Assembly (NCBI RefSeq): GCF_900105415.1
Contig: NZ_FNSM01000001.1
Coordinates: 8,316,001 to 8,380,000 of the forward strand
Reading direction: 5' to 3'
DNA: 64,000 nt
From: Streptomyces sp. TLI_105
GTDB lineage: Bacteria; Actinomycetota; Actinomycetes; Streptomycetales; Streptomycetaceae
In this document: positions 26,318-35,023 of the stretch, piece after piece
How positions within the stretch are numbered: the first letter of the stretch is position 1
Layout of the letters: each line of letters opens with the position of its first letter
Position numbers and translations under genes: made by a program
Notes under the pieces: model-generated
Databases searched by the model: none
What the model was told of the DNA's origin: nothing
What the model saw: the letters and a program-made list of their open reading frames with translations, nothing else

Positions 26318-26896
26318 ATGCGTACTGTCACCGTTCAGTATGGTTACGTGAATCATGCATTTCCCTGCGGGACGCTCTGCCTGGACTTCGTCGGCACCCT
26401 GCGGGCGCGCCGCAACGCCGCACCCCTGGAGAAGCTGGCCACGCCCGGACTCCTGGACGACTGGTTCGTGGAGTCGGGAATGGTGGACCTGGCGCCCGGC
26501 GCGGGCGAGGCGGATGTGGTGATCGCCGTGCAGTTGCGCGAGGCGATCCATGCCCTGGTGGCCGCTCGCCTCGACGCGCGGCCACTGCCCACGGAGGCGG
26601 TCGCGGAGGTGAACCTGTACGCCTCGGGTCTGCCGGTGACGCTGCGGCTGGGGCCCGACGGGGTCATGCGGACGGGATCGGTCGCGCAGGGGCTGGCGAC
26701 GCTGGCCCGCGAGGCGGTCCGGCTCCTGGGTGGGGACGAAGCCGCCCTGCTGAGGGAATGCGCCCGGCCGGAGTGCACGCAGGTCTACCTCGACCGCTCC
26801 CGGGGGCACCGCCGGGAATGGTGCGCGATGAAGACCTGCGGCAATCGGGTCAAGGCCGCCAACTATCGGGCGCGCCAGCAGGCCGCCCAGGCCTGA
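26318..26896 (+). CDS. CGNR zinc-finger (ABATE-domain) transcriptional regulator
   Basis: 192 residues from the ATG at 26318, with ggagggg twelve bases upstream. Residues 18-135 form the ABATE domain (LCLDFVGTLRARR, LLDDWFVESGMVD, LREAIHALVAARL). Residues 145-185 form the CGNR zinc finger, with CARPECTQVYLDRSRGHRRE and WCAMKTCGNRVKAANYRAR providing four cysteines and the CGNR motif. Such proteins are putative stress-responsive DNA-binding regulators. The gene diverges from the RHS remnant, whose truncated 5' end abuts this gene's leader. Confidence 0.92.
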   Translation: MRTVTVQYGYVNHAFPCGTLCLDFVGTLRARRNAAPLEKLATPGLLDDWFVESGMVDLAPGAGEADVVIAVQLREAIHALVAARLDARPLPTEAVAEVNLYASGLPVTLRLGPDGVMRTGSVAQGLATLAREAVRLLGGDEAALLRECARPECTQVYLDRSRGHRREWCAMKTCGNRVKAANYRARQQAAQA

Positions 26897-27075
26897 CCGC
26901 ACCGGCCCCGATCCGGCGGCACCCTCCCTCGCGTCACCTGTTTGACCGGTGATGATGGTCTGTGTCAGTCTGGAGCGTGTCCATCCTTCGGTGATACGAC
27001 ACACCCCAGGCCGATCGGCCGGCCCGCGAGGCCGGACCGAGGCGACGCGACGAGCGAAGAGGACGGTGACGGGCG

Positions 27076-27588
27076 ATGGCCGGCAGCGAGGAAAGGGCCG
27101 TACTGGCAGGCGGCTGCTTCTGGGGCGTGCAGGAACTCATTCGCGCGCAGCCGGGTGTGCTGGCGACGCGGGTGGGATACAGCGGCGGCGACCTGGCCCA
27201 CCCCACGTACCGCCACCACGAGGGGCACGCGGAGGCCGTCGAGATCCTCTTCGACGGGACGGTGACCGACTACCGGACCCTGCTGGAGTTCTTCTTCCAG
27301 ATTCACGACCCGAGCACGAAGAACCGGCAGGGCAACGACATCGGGGACAGCTACCGCTCCGCCGTGTTCTACCTGGACGACGAGCAGCGGCGCGTGGCCG
27401 AGGACACCATTGCCGACGTCGACGCCTCGGGACTGTGGCCGGGCCCCGTGGTCACCGAGGTCACCGCGGCGGGCCCGTTCTGGGAGGCCGAGCCCGAGCA
27501 CCAGGACTATCTGCAGCGCTATCCGGACGGGTACACCTGCCACTTCCCGCGCCCCGGCTGGCGGCTGCCCCGGCGAGAAGGGTCCTGA
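27076..27588 (+). CDS. msrA: Peptide-methionine (S)-S-oxide reductase MsrA
   Basis: 170 residues from the ATG at 27076. The catalytic GCFWG motif is at residues 13-17 ([17 protein letters not shown]). [20 protein letters not shown] and [10 protein letters not shown] form the substrate pocket, and [19 protein letters not shown] and YRSAVFY are standard MsrA signatures. It repairs methionine-S-sulfoxide in proteins using thioredoxin. Length and order are normal for a cytosolic MsrA. No msrB lies next to it. Confidence 0.97.
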   Translation: MAGSEERAVLAGGCFWGVQELIRAQPGVLATRVGYSGGDLAHPTYRHHEGHAEAVEILFDGTVTDYRTLLEFFFQIHDPSTKNRQGNDIGDSYRSAVFYLDDEQRRVAEDTIADVDASGLWPGPVVTEVTAAGPFWEAEPEHQDYLQRYPDGYTCHFPRPGWRLPRREGS

Positions 27589-27652
27589 CCCGGTCGACGG
27601 GACGGGGCGGCGCCGAGGGGGCGGAAGTCGGCCCGGCTCGTGGCCCGCGTCC

Positions 27653-27708
27653 GGGCGCGGGCCTGCCCGGTCGTCGTCCCGAGGGCGATCGTGCCCGCAG
27701 GCCCGCCC
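27653..27708 (+). terminator. Imperfect hairpin between msrA and pheA
   Basis: gggcgcgggcctgc pairs with gcaggcccgccc over 12 bp with a 2-base bulge. It lies between the convergent msrA and prephenate dehydratase genes and probably ends both transcripts. Confidence 0.55.
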
Positions 27709-27714
27709 TGACCG

Positions 27715-28560
27715 TCAGGCGGCCGTCACGCCGCTGCGACGGTGCGGATGCGCCGGGTACACGCCGAGGACGCGCACTTCGGTGGAGAAGAAACGCAGCT
27801 CGTGCAGGGCCAACGCCACCTGCGGCTCGTCCGGATGTCCCTCGATCTCGACGTAGAAGCGGCTCGGGTTGAGGCCGGCGCCCATCTGGTAGCTCTCGAT
27901 CTTGGTGAGGTTGACCGCGCTGCTGGCGAAGCCGCCCAGAGCCTTGTAGAGGGCGCTCGGGATGTTCCGTACGGCGAAGAACAGGCTCGTCATCGTCGGC
28001 CCTTCGCCGACGGGCGCGAACGCGGGCTCGCGGGAGAGCACGACGAACCGCGTCGTGTTGTCCGGATCGTCCTCGACCTCCGGACGGAGGACCTCCAGGC
28101 CGTAGTGCCGGGCCGCGGCGGGCGGGGCCAGCGCCGCGTGCCGTACGTCGCCGAGCTCCGCCACCTCGCGGGCGGCCCCCGCCGTGTCGTCGCTGACGAG
28201 CGTGCGCCAGCCGCCCTCCCGCAGCACCTTCCGGCACTGCCCCAGGGCGTGCACGTGGCTGCGTACGCACTCGATGTCGTCCAGCGTGGCTCCGGGCGGC
28301 CCCATCAGGTCGAAGCGGATGGCGAGGAAGTGCTCGCCGGTCACGAAGAGCCCCGACTCCGGCAGCAGGTGGTGCACGTCCGCCACCCGGCCGGCGGCGG
28401 AGTTGTCCACCGGAATCACCGCCAGGTCGGCGGTGCCGAGCGTCACGGCGTCCAGGGCCTGCTCGAAGCTGGTGCAGGGCAGCTCCGTGATGCCGGGAAA
28501 CAGGTGTTGCGTGGCTGCCGCCGAGTTGGAACCCGGTTCACCCTGATATGCGGCGATCAT
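27715..28560 (-). CDS. pheA: Prephenate dehydratase
   Basis: 281 residues from the ATG at 28560. Residues 1-185 are the dehydratase domain: IAAYQGEPGSNSAAATQHLF, ADLAVIPVDNSAAGRVADVH and the DNTTRFVVLSR segment carrying the catalytic Thr of the TRF motif. Residues 195-275 form a regulatory ACT domain (TSLFFAVRNIPSALYKALGG, INLTKIESYQMG-like KIES in place of the usual KIESRP). It converts prephenate to phenylpyruvate for phenylalanine synthesis. No other aromatic pathway genes are adjacent. The changed ESRP motif may alter phenylalanine feedback. Confidence 0.93.
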   Translation of the reverse strand: MIAAYQGEPGSNSAAATQHLFPGITELPCTSFEQALDAVTLGTADLAVIPVDNSAAGRVADVHHLLPESGLFVTGEHFLAIRFDLMGPPGATLDDIECVRSHVHALGQCRKVLREGGWRTLVSDDTAGAAREVAELGDVRHAALAPPAAARHYGLEVLRPEVEDDPDNTTRFVVLSREPAFAPVGEGPTMTSLFFAVRNIPSALYKALGGFASSAVNLTKIESYQMGAGLNPSRFYVEIEGHPDEPQVALALHELRFFSTEVRVLGVYPAHPHRRSGVTAA

Positions 28561-28868
28561 TGCCTTGTCACACCTTTCATCACGTGAGGCGGCCGGAGGC
28601 GGCGACCGACAGGAGAGCCACCGTAGACCTCAGGCGGTGGATGAGCGTGGTGCTGTCCACCACCAGAGACGCCGAGGGTGCGCCGCCGGCCCGAAAGCGT
28701 GGGCCACGTCGATCTCTCCGACAAGGAGCCGTACGTCGCCCCGCCACGCACCTCGTCACCGACTGATGAGCGCTGCAGGAGGGAAGGAGACCCCGAAGCC
28801 GTGCGCTCTGTGGGTGAATCTCGCCTATCTCGCCCATCTCGTGCCTCTCGACGAAATGAGGGATTCCA

Positions 28869-29669
28869 GTGACCGTTCTCGGAGACTCTGTCGAATCGAT
28901 GGAACAACTGGCAGTGGTCTGGCGGGCGATGGTGCTCGACCGGGACAAGGACGCGGACGTCCGTGACCTTCCGGGCATCGCCGTTCGCTGGGCCGACTGT
29001 CGGTTCGCCTTCTGGAACTGCGTCACCCTGACCGAGGTCGGCGTCGACGCCGGGCTTCTGGAGCAGCGCCTGCACGAAGCGGCGGAGGTCATGCGCGCGA
29101 AGAGGCAGCCGGGCTTCCTGTGGGTCTTCGAGGACCTGATCGCGGGCGACGCGCTTGCGGGCCTGGACGCGGCGGCCGAGCGGGCGGGTCTTGCGCACGC
29201 CTTCCCCGGTACGGGCATGGCGGGGGACCTGCTGCCCCTGCCGGAGCCGGTCCATCCGGATCTGGCGTTCGTGCGGGTGACGACCGACGAACAGCTTCAG
29301 GCGTACGCGGACCTCAACTCCCGTGCGTACGGCTTCCCCCTGGAGGACGGCCGGGACGGCCTCGCCGGCTCCGTGCTGTGGAAGGACCAGGTGCACGCCT
29401 ACCTGGGTGTGCACGACGGTGTCCCGGTGACCTGCGCCGCGACGGTGGAGGCGGAGGGCCGGCTCTTCGTCGTGCTCGTCGCCACCGACCCGCAGTGGGA
29501 GCGCCGCGGTTACGGCGAGGCGGTGACGAGGAAGGCGCTGTACGAGGGAGCCCGCGCCACCGGCCTGACCCGCGCCACCCTGCACGCGACCGTCGCCGGG
29601 GCACCCGTGTACCCGCGCATCGGCTTCGAGCCGAACTCGCCGATGCGCTTCTTCGCCCTCAGGGGCTGA
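28869..29669 (+). CDS. GNAT family N-acetyltransferase
   Basis: 266 residues from a GTG at 28869 with gagggattcca upstream. The N-terminal half (residues 1-135) is a degenerate GNAT-like domain. The C-terminal half contains a complete acetyl-CoA-binding motif, LFVVLVATDPQWERRGYGEA, and the closing VYPRIGFEPNSPMRFFAL. Acetyl-CoA-dependent acylation of an unknown small molecule or peptide is expected. It stands alone; the region between pheA and this gene holds no other recognisable gene. Confidence 0.88.
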   Translation: MTVLGDSVESMEQLAVVWRAMVLDRDKDADVRDLPGIAVRWADCRFAFWNCVTLTEVGVDAGLLEQRLHEAAEVMRAKRQPGFLWVFEDLIAGDALAGLDAAAERAGLAHAFPGTGMAGDLLPLPEPVHPDLAFVRVTTDEQLQAYADLNSRAYGFPLEDGRDGLAGSVLWKDQVHAYLGVHDGVPVTCAATVEAEGRLFVVLVATDPQWERRGYGEAVTRKALYEGARATGLTRATLHATVAGAPVYPRIGFEPNSPMRFFALRG

Positions 29670-29987
29670 CCGGCCGCCGTCGGCGAAGGGGTGATCGCTA
29701 CGAGGCGACCGTGCTGGCCGCGGTCCTCACCGAGTGGCCGTGACGTACTTCCGGCGGATGCCCCTGGCAGCGGCTCCCGGGCCGGCGGCCGGGGCCGCCC
29801 CATGAACGTGGATGTGCCGAAAGCCGTGGCGGACACGTGCAGGTGTCCGCCTGTCTTCGGATCGTCAACCGGTTCGACGACGTCTGGAGCCGACACTCAC
29901 CGCCGTACGAACCGGACCGGGGGCGACGAACGAGCCGGCCGCGGAGGGAGTCGAACGGCGACTTCAGTCGTTTGCCGCGGAGTCGGC
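29670..29987. other. Gap with no gene recognised
   Basis: About 320 bases between the GNAT stop and the end of the convergent coiled-coil protein gene. No hairpin of note and only shadow frames. Confidence 0.4.
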
Positions 29988-30560
29988 TCACCGAGTCGCG
30001 AGTGCGCGGCGGCCGGATTCTTCGAGGGTGTACATCACGGATCGCTGCTGTTTGTGACGCCGGATGTGCCCCTTGGCCACGAGCGACTCCAGGGTGTTGC
30101 GCACGACCTGCGGGGTGGGGTCGCGGTCCGGGTGCTTCTCCAGCAGTTCGTCCCGCAGCTCCTTCGCGAGGCGCGGCTCGTCGTCACCGGCGAGCAGGGA
30201 CAGCAGGAGGTCTCCGAGCAGAGGCTGCCGCGACTTCCCCTTCGCGGCCGTCGTCGCGGGCTTTCCCGCCCGCGCCGCCCGCCGCGCAGGAGCGCCGGTG
30301 GAGGACGAAGCGGATGCCCTGCGCGACTTGGTCCCGGTGGTCACGGCATCTTCCTGAGCCTGCTCGGGCGGGGGCGAGGTCTCCGCCAAGCTCTCGTACC
30401 GTTCGGCGAGTTTGAGGATGTCGACGAGGAGGGCTTCCTCCTGCTTCAGCATCCTGACCTTCTCGGTCAGCTCCTGCTGGCGTCGACGGTTCTCCTTCAG
30501 ATCCGACGCGGCCTGATCGACGAGCCGCGTTCGGAGCGTGGCGGCTGGTTGGCTGGTCAC
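29988..30560 (-). CDS. Coiled-coil/winged-helix conserved protein
   Basis: 190 residues from a GTG at 30560 behind gagggagtg. Residues 10-58 are a charged coiled coil (KENRRRQQELTEKVRMLKQE, LLVDILKLAERYESL). Residues 70-115 are a disordered Ala/Arg/Ser linker. Residues 118-188 look like a winged helix (LLGDLLLSLLAGDDEPRLAK, PTPQVVRNTLESLVAKGHIR, SVMYTLEESGRRAL). This suggests a DNA-binding regulator that dimerises through its N terminus. The family is widespread in Streptomyces and uncharacterised to my knowledge. Confidence 0.8.
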   Translation of the reverse strand: MTSQPAATLRTRLVDQAASDLKENRRRQQELTEKVRMLKQEEALLVDILKLAERYESLAETSPPPEQAQEDAVTTGTKSRRASASSSTGAPARRAARAGKPATTAAKGKSRQPLLGDLLLSLLAGDDEPRLAKELRDELLEKHPDRDPTPQVVRNTLESLVAKGHIRRHKQQRSVMYTLEESGRRALATR

Positions 30561-30705
30561 AACCGTTCACTCCCTCACACATGGATGACGCTGCGCATGC
30601 TACCCAGGCCGGAGCGGGCGTGCGGAAAGCTCCGTCGATGCCGTACGACCTCGGTACTCGCCGCGGCCACGGGTTTCCTTCCCCCTCTCGTAACTGTCTT
30701 GATCG

Positions 30706-31905
30706 GTGACGAATGCTCATGTCGGTCTCTCCACGCGCACGCTGTGCGGAAAAACGTCAACGCAAGTGGAACCGCTTCGGGCGGTTATGTGCTTCTGGTG
30801 TTGGAACGACCGCCTCCAGACGGCCGTCGTCGCCAAGCAGGTCATCGGCGACTACTACGGCAGGCCGGCCTCCTGCGCGTACTTCAACGGCTGCTCCACC
30901 GGCGGCCGCCAGGGTTACGCGGAAGCCCAGCACCATCCCGACGACTACGACGGCATCCTCGCCGACGCGCCGGTCGTCGACTGGGACGAGTTCGAGGTCG
31001 CCACGCTGTGGCCGCAGGTGGTGATGAACAACGAGAAGACCTACCCCAGCGGGTGTGGGTTCGAGGCCTTCAACACCGCCGCGATCAAGGTGTGCGACCC
31101 CCTCGACGGCGTCGAGGACGGCCTGGTCGAGAACCCGGTCCGCTGCGACTTCGACCCGCGCCGGCTCATCGGCACCAAGGTCGTGTGCGAGGGCAAGGAG
31201 CTGACCGTCACGGCGGCCGACGCGGCCGTGGTCCGCAAGATCTGGGACGGCCCGCGCACCGCGTCGGGCAAGAAGCTGTGGTCCGGCGTCCCGATCGATG
31301 CCGACCTGAAGTTCCCTTACCTGGCGGGCACGCTGCCGGACGCCGACGGCGGCCTCAAGGGTGTTCCGTTCCCCGTCCCGTCCGTCTGGGTCGCCACCTG
31401 GCTGAAGGAGCAGCCCTCGTTCGACATCTCGACGATCACCTACAGCCAGTTCACCGACCTGTTCCGGCAGTCCCGGACCGAGTACGACGAGGTCATCGGC
31501 ACCGACAACCCGGACCTGTCCGCCTTCCGCGGGTCCGGCGGCAAGCTCCTGACCTGGCACGGCCGGCAGGACCAGCTCATCCCGACCCAGGGCACGGTGG
31601 CCTACCGCCGGCAGGTCGAGCGGAAGACGGGCGGCGCCCAGCGGGTCGACGACTTCTGCCGTCTCTTCCTCGCGCCGGGCACGGCCCACTGCGCCCCGAC
31701 CGGGCAGACCGACGACCTCGGAGCCCTACGGGCCTGGGTCGAGCAGGGCAAGGCGCCCAGCACCCTGACCGCCACGCTCACGAACTCCTCCGGCGAGCAG
31801 GTCACCCGCGATCTGTGCGCCTACCCGAAGGTGTCCCGCCACAAGGGCCACGGCGACCCGGCCGCCGCCGACAGCTTCCGGTGCGTGCACCCCCTCCGGT
31901 ACTGA
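30706..31905 (+). pseudogene. Tannase/feruloyl esterase family, 5'-truncated
   Basis: From about residue 40 the frame is a good match to the tannase family: AVVAKQVIGDYYGRPASCAY, FNGCSTGGRQGYAEAQHHPD (catalytic serine in CSTGGRQG), DGILADAPVVDWDEF, LTWHGRQDQLIPTQGT (Asp) and LAPGTAHCAP (His). Normal members have a signal peptide and another 120-150 residues before this point. Here the first 35 residues are unrelated and no signal sequence exists. The catalytic triad is present, but the protein would lack its N-terminal fold and its export signal. Confidence 0.75.
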
Positions 31906-32034
31906 CCTGCCGGAACATCCCCCAGTCACTGAGGAGGGCCGACCGCCATGGGGCTGACACCAGGACGCCGGGTACGCAGACCACGACCGCCGCGGTATCC
32001 GTTCCACCCTTCCGGACTTCGAACCACGCTCGTG

Positions 32035-32280
32035 CTACCCCAGCCACGCCCCCTCGCGCATCACGACCCTGCCGCGCAGTTCCGGTACTCCGCGCCAGGC
32101 GCGCACCGTCCGCGGCGCCACGCGCAGGTACAGGAAGGGAGTCTCTTCCGTACGCGGATCCCAGCCGAACTTGCCCGCGAACGCATCTGCGGCATCCTTC
32201 GGCACTTCCCGCGCGGGATGGCACGTCGCCTCCCCTTGCAGCGGCACCACGTCGAAGGCATCCGGCAGTTTTATACCCCC
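32035..32280 (-). pseudogene. C-terminal fragment of a PNPOx/F420-type split-barrel protein
   Basis: The minus strand reads DVVPLQGEATCHPAREVPKD, AFAGKFGWDPRTEETPFLYL and RVAPRTVRAWRGVPELRGRV, the C-terminal third of Streptomyces pyridoxamine-phosphate-oxidase-like proteins. No N-terminal barrel strands precede it within 200 bases; the sequence before it enters the neighbouring hydrolase region. It is a 3' gene remnant. Confidence 0.65.
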
Positions 32281-32346
32281 TAGGCCCGGAGGCGGACCGT
32301 CGCGCAGGGGTCGGCCGACGGGGAGGGGCGGCCGGCCCCGGCTCCG

Positions 32347-33405
32347 CTAGAAGTGGTCCACGTCGACGACGGCCTGCGCGAACGCCGCCGGTGCCTCCTG
32401 CGGCACGTTGTGTCCGACGGACAGGGCGCGGTGCTCGTACGGGCCGGTGAACTTGCCGCGGTAGGAGGAGCCGTCACCGGGCGGTGCGGTGAAGGGGTCG
32501 AGCAGGGGGTCGATGGTGAGGGTGGGCACCCCGATGACCGGGCCCGTCGCGAGCAGGTCCTCGTAGCGGTCGTAGCGGCGCTCGCCCTCGGCGAGGCCCA
32601 GCCGCCAGCGGTAGTTGTGGATGACGATCGCGGCGTAGTCGGGGTTCCGGAAGGCCGCCGCGGTGCGCTCGAAGGTGGCGTCGTCGAAGTCCCAGGCCGG
32701 GGAGACCAGGTCCCAGACGAGCCGGGTCAGGTCGTGGCGGAGGTCTTCGCGCTCCATGGCCTTCTTGCCGCGCTCGGTGGCGAAGTAGTACTGGTACCAC
32801 CACGTGTGCTCGGCGGCCGGTGAGATCGGCTCCAGTTGCATGGCGCGGTTGGTGATGAGGTAGCCGCTGACCGAGACCAGCGCCTTGACGCGCTCCGGCC
32901 ACAGGGCCGCGAGGATGTCGCCCGTCCGCGAACCCCAGTCGAAGCCGGCGACCACGGCCTTGTGGATCCTGAGGGCGTCCATGAGCGCGATGACGTCCAG
33001 CGCGATCGCCGACTGCTGGGCGTTGCGGAACGTGCGGGAGGAGAGGAAGCGCGTCGTGCCGTGACCGCGGAGGTAGGGCACGATCACGCGATAGCCCTGG
33101 TCTGCCAGCAGGGGGGCGACGTCGACGTAGCTGTGGATGTCGTAGGGCCAGCCGTGCAGACAGATGACCGCGGGCCCGTGGGCGGGACCCAGTTCGGCGT
33201 AGCCGACGTCCAGCAGACCGGCCTTCACCTGCTTGAGCACGGGGAAGGAAGTGTGCGAACCCGGAGTGACCGTCGGTGCGACGGGTGCCTCGGTGTCGCG
33301 GCTCGGAGCGGCGGCGCTCGATACGCCCTGGAGACCGGCCAGCGAAGCGGCGGCCGTTCCCGTACCGAATCCCAAGGCCTTGCTGAAGGTACGCCTGTTG
33401 ATCAT
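32347..33405 (-). CDS. Exported alpha/beta hydrolase, epoxide-hydrolase-like
   Basis: 352 residues from the ATG at 33405. The N terminus NRRTFSKALGFGTGTAAASL has the twin-arginine and hydrophobic pattern of a Tat signal, ending near Ala32. The catalytic domain shows the oxyanion HGWPYD motif, the nucleophile elbow VVAGFDWGSRTGD with aspartate as nucleophile, and a C-terminal ALSVGHNVPQE with the catalytic histidine. Asp-nucleophile enzymes of this group are epoxide hydrolases or haloalkane dehalogenases; the substrate is unknown. It diverges from another exported hydrolase gene, and both may share the 220-base control region. Confidence 0.9.
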   Translation of the reverse strand: MINRRTFSKALGFGTGTAAASLAGLQGVSSAAAPSRDTEAPVAPTVTPGSHTSFPVLKQVKAGLLDVGYAELGPAHGPAVICLHGWPYDIHSYVDVAPLLADQGYRVIVPYLRGHGTTRFLSSRTFRNAQQSAIALDVIALMDALRIHKAVVAGFDWGSRTGDILAALWPERVKALVSVSGYLITNRAMQLEPISPAAEHTWWYQYYFATERGKKAMEREDLRHDLTRLVWDLVSPAWDFDDATFERTAAAFRNPDYAAIVIHNYRWRLGLAEGERRYDRYEDLLATGPVIGVPTLTIDPLLDPFTAPPGDGSSYRGKFTGPYEHRALSVGHNVPQEAPAAFAQAVVDVDHF

Positions 33406-33532
33406 GTGAAACCCTCCTGCGCTGTGGCTCGCTCCCTCTTGCTTCCTTGCGCGAAGATATCACCTGTCAAAGGGGTTACGCATCCCGGAGGTTTGAGTAG
33501 CACGCATGTGTGCATCAAGATTCGTCACCGGC

Positions 33533-33562
33533 TTGACGGGTGACTACGCGGCTGGCAGGTTA
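33533..33562 (+). promoter_or_regulatory. Candidate promoter of the 33626 hydrolase gene
   Basis: TTGACG (33533-33538) and AGGTTA (33557-33562) are separated by 18 bases, in a relatively AT-rich stretch between two divergent hydrolase genes. The spacing fits a sigma-70-type promoter with a start near 33570. Confidence 0.45.
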
Positions 33563-33625
33563 ATCACCATGCAAACCGGTGACGGCGCATCATGCGCCCG
33601 CCGATCCACTGCCGAAAGGATTGTC

Positions 33626-34486
33626 GTGACGAACCTCAAGGGCGCAGGCAAGCGGCGGATGACGGCCGGGGCCGCAGCCGCGGTCCTCGCGGCGGCCGCG
33701 TTCGGGGCCTTCGCCCTGGCCGGCGCCGCCAGTGCCGACGCCCCCGCCGTCGCCGCCGGCGCCGGCAAGTACGGACCCAAACCCACCGTCGTCCTGGAGC
33801 ACGGCGCGTTCGCGGACTCCTCCAGCTGGAACGGCGTCGTCTCCAGGCTGCGCGCCGACGGTTACCCCGTCGTCGCCGCCGCCAACCCGCTGCGCGGTCC
33901 CCACGGCGACGCCACCGCCCTGCGAGGTCTGCTCGACCACGTCAAGGGACCGAAGATCCTCGTCGGTCACTCGTACGGCGGTTCCGTGATCAGCGAGGCC
34001 GCCGCCGACCGTGCCGACGTCAAGGCCCTCGTCTACGTGGCGGCGTTCCTCCCCGCCCCCGGTGAGACCGCGCTGGAGCTGACCGGCAAGTACCCCGGCT
34101 CCACCCTCCCCGACGCCCTCGACCCCGTCCCCGTCACCAACCCCGACGGCACCAAGGGCACCGACGTCTACATCCGGCAGGACAAGTTCCACCACCAGTT
34201 CGCGGCGGACGTCCCGCGCGACGAGGCCGCCCTCGCCGCCGCCGGCCAGCGCCCCATCGCCCAGGCCGCGCTGGAGGAGAAGGCCACCGTGGCCGCCTGG
34301 AAGACCGTCCCCAGCTGGGCCGTCGTCACCACCCAGGACCTGAACATCCCGGCCGCCGCACAGCGCTTCATGGCTGAGCGGGCCGACGCCCACATCACCG
34401 AGGTCACCGCTTCGCACTCCGTCGCCGTCTCCCGGCCCGCCGTCGTCACCCGCGTGATCGAGGCCGCCGCACGCGCCACCCGCTGA
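33626..34486 (+). CDS. Secreted alpha/beta hydrolase
   Basis: 286 residues from a GTG at 33626, chosen because gaaagga lies five bases upstream; an in-frame ATG at 33569 has no such site. Residues 1-37 are a Sec-type signal (KRRMTAGAAAAVLAAAAFGA then FALAGAASADA). The mature part has VVLEHGAFADSSSWNGVVSR, the serine nucleophile elbow ILVGHSYGGSVISE and TEVTASHSVAVSRP with the catalytic His. It belongs to the esterase-like family seen in many Streptomyces. The VOC remnant gene follows after 37 bases. Confidence 0.9.
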   Translation: MTNLKGAGKRRMTAGAAAAVLAAAAFGAFALAGAASADAPAVAAGAGKYGPKPTVVLEHGAFADSSSWNGVVSRLRADGYPVVAAANPLRGPHGDATALRGLLDHVKGPKILVGHSYGGSVISEAAADRADVKALVYVAAFLPAPGETALELTGKYPGSTLPDALDPVPVTNPDGTKGTDVYIRQDKFHHQFAADVPRDEAALAAAGQRPIAQAALEEKATVAAWKTVPSWAVVTTQDLNIPAAAQRFMAERADAHITEVTASHSVAVSRPAVVTRVIEAAARATR

Positions 34487-34523
34487 CCTCCTGATCCCTC
34501 ACCCATCGAAAGAGAGCACTGCC

Positions 34524-34688
34524 ATGGACCTGAAGCTCGAAGTCGTCGTCATCCCCGCCTTGGACGTCGACAAGGCCAAGGAGTTCTACGTCGACACGTT
34601 CGGATTCCGCGCCGACGCCGACTTCCCCGTCCCCGACGGCAACGAGTGGTTCCTCCAGGAGGTCACCGTCCGTGCCCCCGGACGCTGA
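34524..34688 (+). pseudogene. VOC/glyoxalase-family gene with large in-frame internal deletion
   Basis: A complete 54-codon frame with an ATG, aaagagagc ribosome site and stop. Residues 1-34 (MDLKLEVVVIPALDVDKAKE then FYVDTFGFRADADF) are the N terminus of a VOC-superfamily protein. Residues 35-54 (PVPDGNEWFLQEVTVRAPGR) are the normal extreme C terminus, where full-length relatives read DPDGNEWFLQEVT. About 85 internal residues are absent without breaking the frame. The remaining peptide lacks most of the beta-alpha-beta-beta-beta units, so activity is unlikely. Confidence 0.8.
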
Positions 34689-34728
34689 CCCCCGCGTGCC
34701 TCGCCGAACGACGAAGTGGAGACCGGAC

Positions 34729-34923
34729 ATGAACAAGGAACTCACGGTGGACCCCGCGGCGGTGACGCGGCACGAGCGGTTCGGCAAGCTCCCCGAGCGC
34801 GTCCCTCTCGAGAGCATGATCGAGGAGAAGCGGGCCGAGTCGAACGCCGGGGTGACCGCGGAGTACCACCCCGAGGGCACGTGGAACTTCTACTCGTGCC
34901 TCGCTCTGGACCTGGGTCTGTAG
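34729..34923 (+). CDS. 64-residue protein with a distinctive C-terminal block
   Basis: The ATG at 34729 follows gtggag. The protein has a charged, leader-like N-terminal part (KELTVDPAAVTRHERFGKLP and PLESMIEEKRAESNAG) and a hydrophobic, aromatic C-terminal block (YHPEGTWNFYSCLALDLGL) ending at the stop. That layout, and the absence of a signal peptide, recalls ribosomally made peptide precursors, but no maturase is adjacent and only one Cys is present. It may simply be a small structured protein. It lies 41 bases after the VOC remnant and is followed by a hairpin. Confidence 0.6.
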   Translation: MNKELTVDPAAVTRHERFGKLPERVPLESMIEEKRAESNAGVTAEYHPEGTWNFYSCLALDLGL

Positions 34924-34934
34924 TCGGTCGCGCG

Positions 34935-34967
34935 GGGACACGTCCTCGCGACGCGCATACGTGTCCC
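34935..34967 (+). terminator. 9-bp hairpin between convergent genes
   Basis: gggacacgt pairs with acgtgtccc across a 15-base loop, 12 bases after the stop of the 64-residue protein gene and before the end of the convergent ABC-F gene. Confidence 0.6.
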
Positions 34968-35023
34968 GGGCGGCGCCCACCGCGGCAGCGCGGCCGGGGG
35001 TGAGTGGCCGCACTGCCTTCCGG

